The notes below the pieces were generated by a model that made no database searches, was not told the origin of the DNA, and worked only from the letters and a program-made list of their open reading frames with translations. From contig JAJEKV010000038.1 in NCBI GenBank assembly GCA_021234155.1, positions 2,746,765 to 2,810,764 on the forward strand: a stretch of 64,000 bases of DNA, given 5' to 3'. Source of the DNA: Isoetes taiwanensis (lineage: Eukaryota > Streptophyta > Lycopodiopsida > Isoetales > Isoetaceae). Position numbers and translations under genes: made by a program. Below are positions 57,976 to 64,000 of the stretch, in pieces (the stretch's first letter is position 1; every line of letters begins with the position of its first letter).

Positions 57976-58846
57976 TTCTGTTTGCTGCGATCTGACTTGT
58001 CTATTTTGAGGAAACCATGTCTGATACATTACAAGATTTATTGCTGCTTTATAGCTAAGTTCTAGAATTTGATATGTACCAGATCGATTAAGGCACTATT
58101 GTATAATATCACATCGTAGCTCCCGATTCTCTGGCCTATCAAATGTGAAGAAAATCTCTTTTCTTTCACGTTGAACGCCATTTCCACAGCAACCTTTAGA
58201 AAGTGTGCAAAATAATAGATGATGCATCTTTAGAAAAGCCCAGCAAATCCTTTTGTACAATGAGGCTGGCTGATAAACTTTTCTGTTCCATTTAATTATT
58301 CCTGATGCTCGTTCCTTAAACCCTAACACAATCCACTTCTATTGTTGCTTCAACATTTGGTGTTTTGGCAGAGTGAGAAGGAACCACCAAGCAGCATAAG
58401 ACAAGTTTCAACATTGCCGTAATTTGATAGCTGGGGGAGAGCATGACATGCAATTTGATGAAGCACAGAAAAATTGCAGATTGGTTTTATAGAATTGATA
58501 AATTCATGGTTTGGGTGTTGATTAGCAGGGCTTTTGCCAGCATTTGGATACAGGAGGATATGTCAGAGTAGAGCTTCATGGCAGAATATTGGTTCTTGTA
58601 CAGAAGGTGCCGCCCAATTAGGTATTTGCACTAACCGTCGTTGTCTTAATCCTCCTGCCCTCATTTTTCAGCCCTTGCAACTTTGGAGCATGTTTTCCAG
58701 AAATTTCCAGCGTTCTAGGATCTAGAAATGCAATCAATTCTGCTTTCTATCATTTGCATTTGAATGATCATATCGGATTTGTGCTTGGTATCTAGTAGAA
58801 TGCAATTGAGATTGAACTTCTGTTATGCTTTTCTTGGAAGGTGTAA
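57976..58846. other. Intergenic DNA, nothing assigned
   Basis: A minus frame at 58096-58329 is open for 77 codons without known motifs. It could be an upstream exon of the SRP54 relic, but nothing supports that. Confidence 0.35.
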
Positions 58847-58910
58847 TTTCGGCGAGCTCGAAATTTGGATCCGCCACGTCACCTCAGGCGAAATTTCGAG
58901 CTCGACGAAA
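58847..58910. repeat. Inverted repeat, 20-base arms with 24-base centre
   Basis: CGAGCTCGAAATTT (58853-58866) is perfectly inverted at 58891-58904. The pairing extends five more bases outward (TTTCG with CGAAA) after one mismatch. The palindromic GAGCTC lies within each arm. Confidence 0.8.
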
Positions 58911-59088
58911 AAAATGGAACCTGAATTTTTGTCTTTCTTGCTTTTCCGGCGTTTATCTGACGGGAATATTGGCAGCGCCGGTTAGAAGGGGACGGCAAAA
59001 AAAATGGAACCTGAAATTTTGTCTTTTTCTTGCTTTTCTGGCGTTTATCTAACGGAAATATTGGCAGCGCCGGTTAGAAGGGGACGGC
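58907..59088. repeat. 90-bp tandem duplication
   Basis: aaaatggaacctgaa begins at 58911 and 59001. Both copies end with 'agcgccggttagaagggg'. Small poly-A and T length differences separate them. Confidence 0.85.
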
Positions 59089-59640
59089 AGGGGCCGACAG
59101 AGGCAGGGGACTTGAATCGACTGTGTTTTTCTTCGTGAAAAAACCTGTTGTTTGGCCCTGTAATTTCAGGGTCCCTTTTTTTCGTACAGGTAAATGCTTC
59201 TGAAAAAATAGTTTGAAGCTTAGAAGTATTTTTTATCCCAGTATTTTGCACATTTTGAAGTATCCGGGGATTTTTTTTCTCTTCAAAGCAATAGAACGAA
59301 AGGCTATGCCACAGCCAAAAGAAGAAGATAGTCTTAACAACTTGAAAAATTACGTCATTCTTGATTTAATTTTTAACTTTATTTTAACTTTATTTGTCAA
59401 AGTTGTTCTTTTTGAACATGTTGTTTTTAGAGAATCACAACTTGTAAAACATGCCATGCGCGATTTTGTTACGTTGCTACAGTTTTTTAATTGTGTCTGC
59501 CCTTTTGAACCATTTTGGAGGACGTCACATTTATGTATGTTTTGAGCTATCACACCTTGTAAATCGCCCGATGCTATTTTACTCTACTTCATTTTAGAAA
59601 ATGGGCTATTCTAAAGCATTTTGGTGGACGTCCCCTTTCT
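59089..59640. other. Intergenic DNA
   Basis: No gene is supported. The + frame at 59213-59545 and the opposing minus frame are AT-rich and without motifs. Confidence 0.4.
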
Positions 59641-59965
59641 TGTTAGCAGGGTTGCTTAACCCGAGCTGCCCACTTTCCTGCGATTCTAGCTATGCCACGT
59701 GTCGTGCCACATCACCTAAAATCATTTTGAGCCATCCGATTCTCTAAGGCCCGATTCCCACGAGCGGCCAGTGCATTTACCTCACGGAGTTTCGATCTTC
59801 CACCCTAAATATCGGGCCACCATTCCACTACAATTCTGTCAATTCTTCAAGAACACCGCGCCCACATCCGGATGGCGAGGTTTTTATCACGCGATTACCG
59901 GCAAACTCGGGGGATCTTGCGGGGTAAAATCTCGATAATTTGCCACATCAGGAACTAGGGGTGTG
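59641..59965 (+). promoter_or_regulatory. Possible promoter with G-box/ABRE
   Basis: gccacgtgtc at 59694-59703 contains the CACGTG G-box in the ABRE-like form. The stretch is richer in GC than its surroundings and leads to an ATG in good context at 59966. The promoter role is inferred only. Confidence 0.35.
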
Positions 59966-60019
59966 ATGGAATCGCAAAACTTAGAAAAAATGCTACTTGG
60001 ACTTCTGCAATTCATCCAG
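59966..60019 (+). CDS. Candidate first coding exon, 18 codons
   Basis: The ATG at 59966 (context gtgATGG) opens a frame reading M-E-S-Q-N-L-E-K-M-L-L-G-L-L-Q-F-I-Q, then cag/gtatga, a plausible donor. It directly follows the G-box region. No later exon was identified, and the frame also overlaps the flank of an opposing ORF. Treat as a weak prediction. Confidence 0.25.
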
Positions 60020-60034
60020 GTATGAACTTCCGGC

Positions 60035-60322
60035 TCAGTGGAATTTGGGCCTAATTTCGAATCCTACGGCCAGGGAAATAAAAAAACCCAAGAAAGTCTC
60101 TGCCGTGCTTCTGGCAAAGAACATGCCCAACTCAGCTATGGCAGATCCTGCTTGCATTAGATCGTCCTCACTGATCGATTTTGAGACAAGAAAGTTCAGA
60201 GTTTTGGTGTAAGATCGACCCTTGCCTGCTCGTGTATAGTACCTCCATAGTTTCTCTTCAAGATGTTGCACATCAGGTCTATGATTTTGCAAGAGCTTCA
60301 TTATTTCTATTATTTTTAACAA
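60035..60322 (-). CDS. Unidentified open frame, 95 residues
   Basis: The frame has protein-like composition: a charged N-terminal half (H-L-E-E-K-L-W-R-Y-Y-T-R-A-G-K) and a more hydrophobic C-terminal half (A-I-A-E-L-G-M-F-F-A, then F-L-G-F-F-I-S-L). I do not recognise a family. It might be a single exon of a minus-strand gene extending to higher coordinates, or chance. It opposes the candidate first exon at 59966-60019. Confidence 0.3.
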   Translation of the reverse strand: MLKIIEIMKLLQNHRPDVQHLEEKLWRYYTRAGKGRSYTKTLNFLVSKSISEDDLMQAGSAIAELGMFFARSTAETFLGFFISLAVGFEIRPKFH

Positions 60323-61770
60323 GAGATTACTTTCCTTCTCGTGGGTTTAATGGATGAACAAACAGGACTGAGCCATCCAGCTATTAGATGTCAATGTCTT
60401 GGTGACGGCGTCAGCTCTGTGAAATGGTATGCATCAATTCTATAGAAATTTCGTGTGGTTAGATTTATCAGATTTAAGGTCGACTATTGGCTCTGTAAAA
60501 AAATTCCCATTGTGAAAGTATTAGAATTATGGTTCCTTTTTACTGGTTGCTACTCTATGTGTGGTCGGTTTTTCTTTCACTCTGGCAACATCTTCTCCAT
60601 AATTTATGAGAGGACTATATTGAGAAGTTAGGGTTGCTCTTCAAAAAATTTAGAAACCAGCATTGAGAAGTTTAAGCGTTGCTCTTTATCTGGCATTCAA
60701 ATCGTTTTACCAATCAGTACAAATACATCGGACAATTCTCTGAGCTAAATACAGACATAGTTCGAGGGGTAGCTGTTAAGCTTTCTATGCTTCTAGCCTG
60801 CAGTTCAATACTTTAAGATTTTGACAACAGAATACTTGACTCTATCAAGTCAAATAAAACTGCATTGCTTCAAGCAGGAACAACAGTGCAGATTGTTCAT
60901 GCAAAGCCATCATTGATGGTTCTTTCATTCATTCTTCACGAAACATTGAAAAAAAAGGTTTGGAAGAATGCTTTTTATTGTTCTATTTAGAGCAAGGCAA
61001 CTCATGTATTTTGCCTATTAAGCCCCTTCGAAACTCCTGGAAGATAACCTTCATTGATGAAAGTGTTATGCCTCAGGTTTATACCTCTATCTCTATACTT
61101 GAAACTTTTTGCAGACAAAAGAAAGCCCCTGCTATGAGTCGTCCATAAGTTCTTACAAGCTTCTACGGTGGAAGGTAAGCAGTAATATATCTATTCACTT
61201 TAATTGTTCTAATGTTGAATAAGAGTGTCCCTTGCTACGCCAGATTGTTATTTATGAATCAGTACCTCATTCCCATTCCTTCATAAATTGCTAGAAATCT
61301 GAAGTCTAACATATCTCTAGATTGTTGAGCTACCTACTGTCATGCCTGATTATGTCCTTTCTAATTATACCACCATCTGTCTGCTAGGGAATTCCATGGC
61401 ATGGATGTTTATGTGGTCTGAAATCATTTTTATAACAGTAAGGCATGTTCGAGGCTATCATTTTGATTCATAAAAGTATGTTTGCTCACTGCAAACTGGC
61501 ATAAGTCATTTTCTCGTGGCGCAGAATTTTGATTTACTTGTTGACGTTATCTTTGTCATGCTGCGCATTTGTTGTAGTACCTTGCACGTGCTCTTCTTCA
61601 ACATCTATATAAGGTATGTTTGAATGTTAATCTTGCAGGTATTTGAAGCATGATAAACATCATTGCCATACTTTTTCAGATTTTCAAGTCTGATGGTTAA
61701 TACTTAGATGCTCCATGAAGATATGTATTGTCTCTAGGCCATGTGACTGATTTTAAGTATTTATGCAACA
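60323..61770. other. Intergenic DNA or lost 5' part of the kinase pseudogene
   Basis: No kinase N-lobe (glycine loop, catalytic Lys) or leucine-rich repeat was found here. The frame at 60960-61148 has no motif. Confidence 0.4.
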
Positions 61771-62549
61771 AGCTCTTGTCCATAGTGACATGAAACTAGC
61801 AACATACTTTTGGATGATGAACTAGAAGCTCATATTGCAGATTTTGGATGCGCATGCCTTGAAAGCCAAATATCTACATCTCCTGCATGGAGTATTGGCT
61901 ATGCTACACCAGGTACTTGCTTCTAGCTAAGTACTTCACATTCGAAAATTCTTTGGAGCAACCCTATGCTGTGACTCAATTTCTGGCATCTCAATGCTTG
62001 TCATTTTTATTGCCATTTAGTACCACAATTATTAATATCTATTTTGCAATCCATTTAGCATTTCATATGTAACAAGGCTTTGAGGGCACGTAGAAGCAAG
62101 TTGCAAGAAATTGAGCCATGGTATTTTATGGCAATTTTGTTCGGTTTTGTTCTCTATTCTATTCCAAGAATTTGAATTCCAGGTCACTTTAGAGTTATCT
62201 TAACATGCTTATATTTTTGCTCGCAGAAGTTGCAAACAGAGGTGTTCTTTCTACAAAGGCTGATGTCTACAGCTATGGAAATCTTCTTCTAGAACTCCTT
62301 ACAGGCAAACTACCCACTACCTTAGTTTTTTGCAATGGGCTGGATATCATTCTATGGGTGCAGAAGGCCCTAGCAAATAAATCACTGCAAAGAATATTGG
62401 ATCCAAGACTGCAACAAAATGTGACGTTATTGCAAATAACATCTGTCTTAAAATTGGCTATTGCATGCACTCAAGCATGCCCTAGTGACAGATCTGCCAT
62501 GACAGACATTCTTGACTTAATAGTTGAATTTGGCAGGCTACAGATGTGA
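61771..62549 (+). pseudogene. Receptor-like kinase pseudogene (LRR-RLK type), C-terminal half
   Basis: Piece 1 (about 61771-61912) reads L-V-H-S-D-M-K-L, then after a one-base shift N-I-L-L-D-D-E-L-E-A-H-I-A-D-F-G, ending Y-A-T-P. A donor (gtactt at 61913) and a tcgcag acceptor join it to 62227-62549: E-V-A-N-R-G-V-L-S-T-K-A-D-V-Y-S-Y-G, L-L-E-L-L-T-G-K, and a normal end with S-D-R-S-A-M-T-D-I-L-D-L. The D-F-G is intact, but the catalytic H-R-D reads H-S-D, and the conserved Asn of K-x-x-N follows a frameshift near 61800. The N-lobe, transmembrane segment and LRRs are missing. The subfamily call rests on the T-G-K-x-P-T and C-terminal helix pattern of LRR-RLKs. Confidence 0.8.
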
Positions 62550-64000
62550 ACAAACGATGGCAAATTTATAGGGAAATTATTGTTCGCGATATTTATAGCC
62601 ATCGAACTGATTCTCTTCCTGACATAGAAACTTCTATTGAATAGAAGTGCAATGAGGTATCACATATGGTCTGTGCCCAATTTTATGTACCTGCTGCAAA
62701 AGCTGTTTGTAGTACACAACTCACCAAATAAATACTAAATCATGACTTAAATTTTCTTCTTCTCAAGCACAAATGAATGCTGCAACAATCTCTGTCGAAG
62801 TAGCTGTTTATTGCTTCTTCAAACAGTGATAAATTAAATTTTCTTCCCCTCAAACACAATTGCTGCAACAATCGCCCAAGAAGTAGCCGTTTCTTGCTGG
62901 TTCAAGCAGTGACTTATTTTTACTCTGGCACCCCATAAATGTCTCTCATTCAAACCGTCCAAAGAGTGAACAATAAATATTGTGAAAAGATATGCTCCTG
63001 CACACAAGACAATTATTAAACTGTGACATCTTTTGTGCATTGGATTATTGGAATTCTAAGCCTGCTTAGGTGTGGTGATGCTCAATTTATTATACTCTTG
63101 GTGTCACATTAATGCATCCAGTTTTGTTTATGATGGCAAAGCCTCAAATGTACCAGTTATTCACAAATCTAGAAAATAGGCAAACAAGTATTTTTGCATG
63201 CGATATTGGACTGATACAGTTCACATGTGGTTTATAGCTAAAATATGCTGCTACATGTGGTTTATAATTAAATTATGCAACAATAGGAGTTTGACATGAC
63301 ACACATATAAGCATTGTCAACAATGAATGCCTAACTATATAATTTTATATTAGGTCTTTTCAACAAATAAAAGGTTCTTAAGCTTTACTTTGTAAAACAT
63401 GTTTACTTGCATCATATACTAACCCTGAAAGCAATATATTTAAGTTACAAAACAAAAAAATCTGGTTCTAATAGGAGTTTGGCTAAATTTAAGAAACTTG
63501 AATGGAATGCATGCGTAAGTTACTACCTGTAGGTAGCAGACATAGCCTGCATTTAGTCGTGAGCATGCCTCCAAAATGTGCATTTGTTCTTTCCCCAACC
63601 CTACATTTCTGCTGACAGATTATGGGTTGCTAGTGGTAGTGATAACATGTCAAGAATCTTATGAAATTTGGCATCCAACTAAATGCATATTGCCAGATTG
63701 CCTAGAAGTTTATAGATCCACATCAAAATACTGCCATGTCCCATGCACCCAATTGACTGTCTATCAAGGACATACTCTCATCTTGCTTTAGGCTACCTGA
63801 TTTTTTGCTGGAAAACATGCAATTTGTAGCACTTGGAGGTAAATAACTTAGGACTTTCTGAAGCCACTGGAGATATCTGGAAAACTTATGTTTTCCAGAT
63901 CCCTAAAGCAGGTACAACTTTGTCCCAAAATATTGACCCATCTCATGTCTTCTTATGCTTTAAGGATCTAACGTTTCTCTCCATGCATTATGGGGGCTCT
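62550..64000. other. Intergenic DNA, nothing assigned
   Basis: AT-rich, with only short frames. Two related 60-bp stretches ('caatctctgtcgaagtagctgtttattgc' type at about 62787 and 62869) suggest a small local duplication with a period near 82 bp. Confidence 0.4.

Noticed and set aside
60035-60322. Idea that the 95-residue minus frame is the C-terminus of an OPA3-like protein
   Set aside because: A few residues (S-E-D-D-L, A-I-A-E) resemble that family's end, but spacing and most positions do not fit.

Overview
The window looks like nuclear DNA of a seed plant. The genes have GT-AG introns, plant-specific families occur (BAHD acyltransferase, GPI-anchored lipid-transfer protein, chloroplast-type SRP54, a chloroplast-type CBS protein, LRR receptor kinase), and well over half of the 64 kb is old LTR retrotransposon. 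Large, slowly removed, unnested elements would suit a gymnosperm, but that is inference; the sequence itself only supports 'vascular plant'. No rRNA gene, complete tRNA gene, CRISPR array or bacterial-style operon was seen.

Layout. 1-12.96 kb: a decayed Ty3/gypsy element on the + strand, with two LTR copies about 11.4 kb apart and protease, reverse transcriptase (RT), RNase H, integrase and probable chromodomain traces in order. 13-15.9 kb: unassigned DNA with one dispersed repeat. 15.9-20.9 kb: a Ty1/copia element (+) with short LTRs and a methionine-tRNA primer site. 20.9-21.5 kb: a LINE endonuclease fragment (-). 21.5-26.2 kb: unassigned AT-rich DNA and a minisatellite. 26.188-30.855 kb: a second Ty1/copia element (-), bounded by a clean 5-bp target duplication (attgg), with a primer site resembling the anticodon arm of initiator tRNA-Met. 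33.1-34.8 kb: the best intact gene, a two-exon BAHD acyltransferase (+). 36.301-46.508 kb: a large LTR element (-) with 1.5-kb LTRs, primer site and polypurine tract, but no recognisable polyprotein; it holds a 1.6-kb tandem duplication and two tRNA-like SINE heads. 46.6-47.35 kb: a cluster of tandem repeats.

47.95-48.60 kb: an apparently intact GPI-anchored lipid-transfer protein gene (-). Its upstream flank carries a long near-perfect hairpin within a composite repeat. 50.8-51.9 kb: a WD40 (JINGUBANG-like) pseudogene (-). 53.6-54.85 kb: a truncated copia remnant (+). 55.68-57.78 kb: a CBS-domain gene relic lying directly behind a chloroplast-SRP54-like relic (both -). 58.8-60.3 kb: short repeats, a G-box and a candidate first exon (+) facing an unidentified ORF (-). 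61.77-62.55 kb: the 3' part of a receptor-kinase pseudogene (+).

Only the BAHD and lipid-transfer genes look functional as read. Both families are commonly linked to extracellular lipid barriers (suberin, cutin), but they lie 13 kb apart with a retroelement between them, so no functional linkage is claimed. Frames in the first ~31 kb are broken by very frequent small indels and CG-containing patches, much more than in the second half. Either great age or uncorrected sequencing error could explain this, and frame-level calls there should be read with that in mind.
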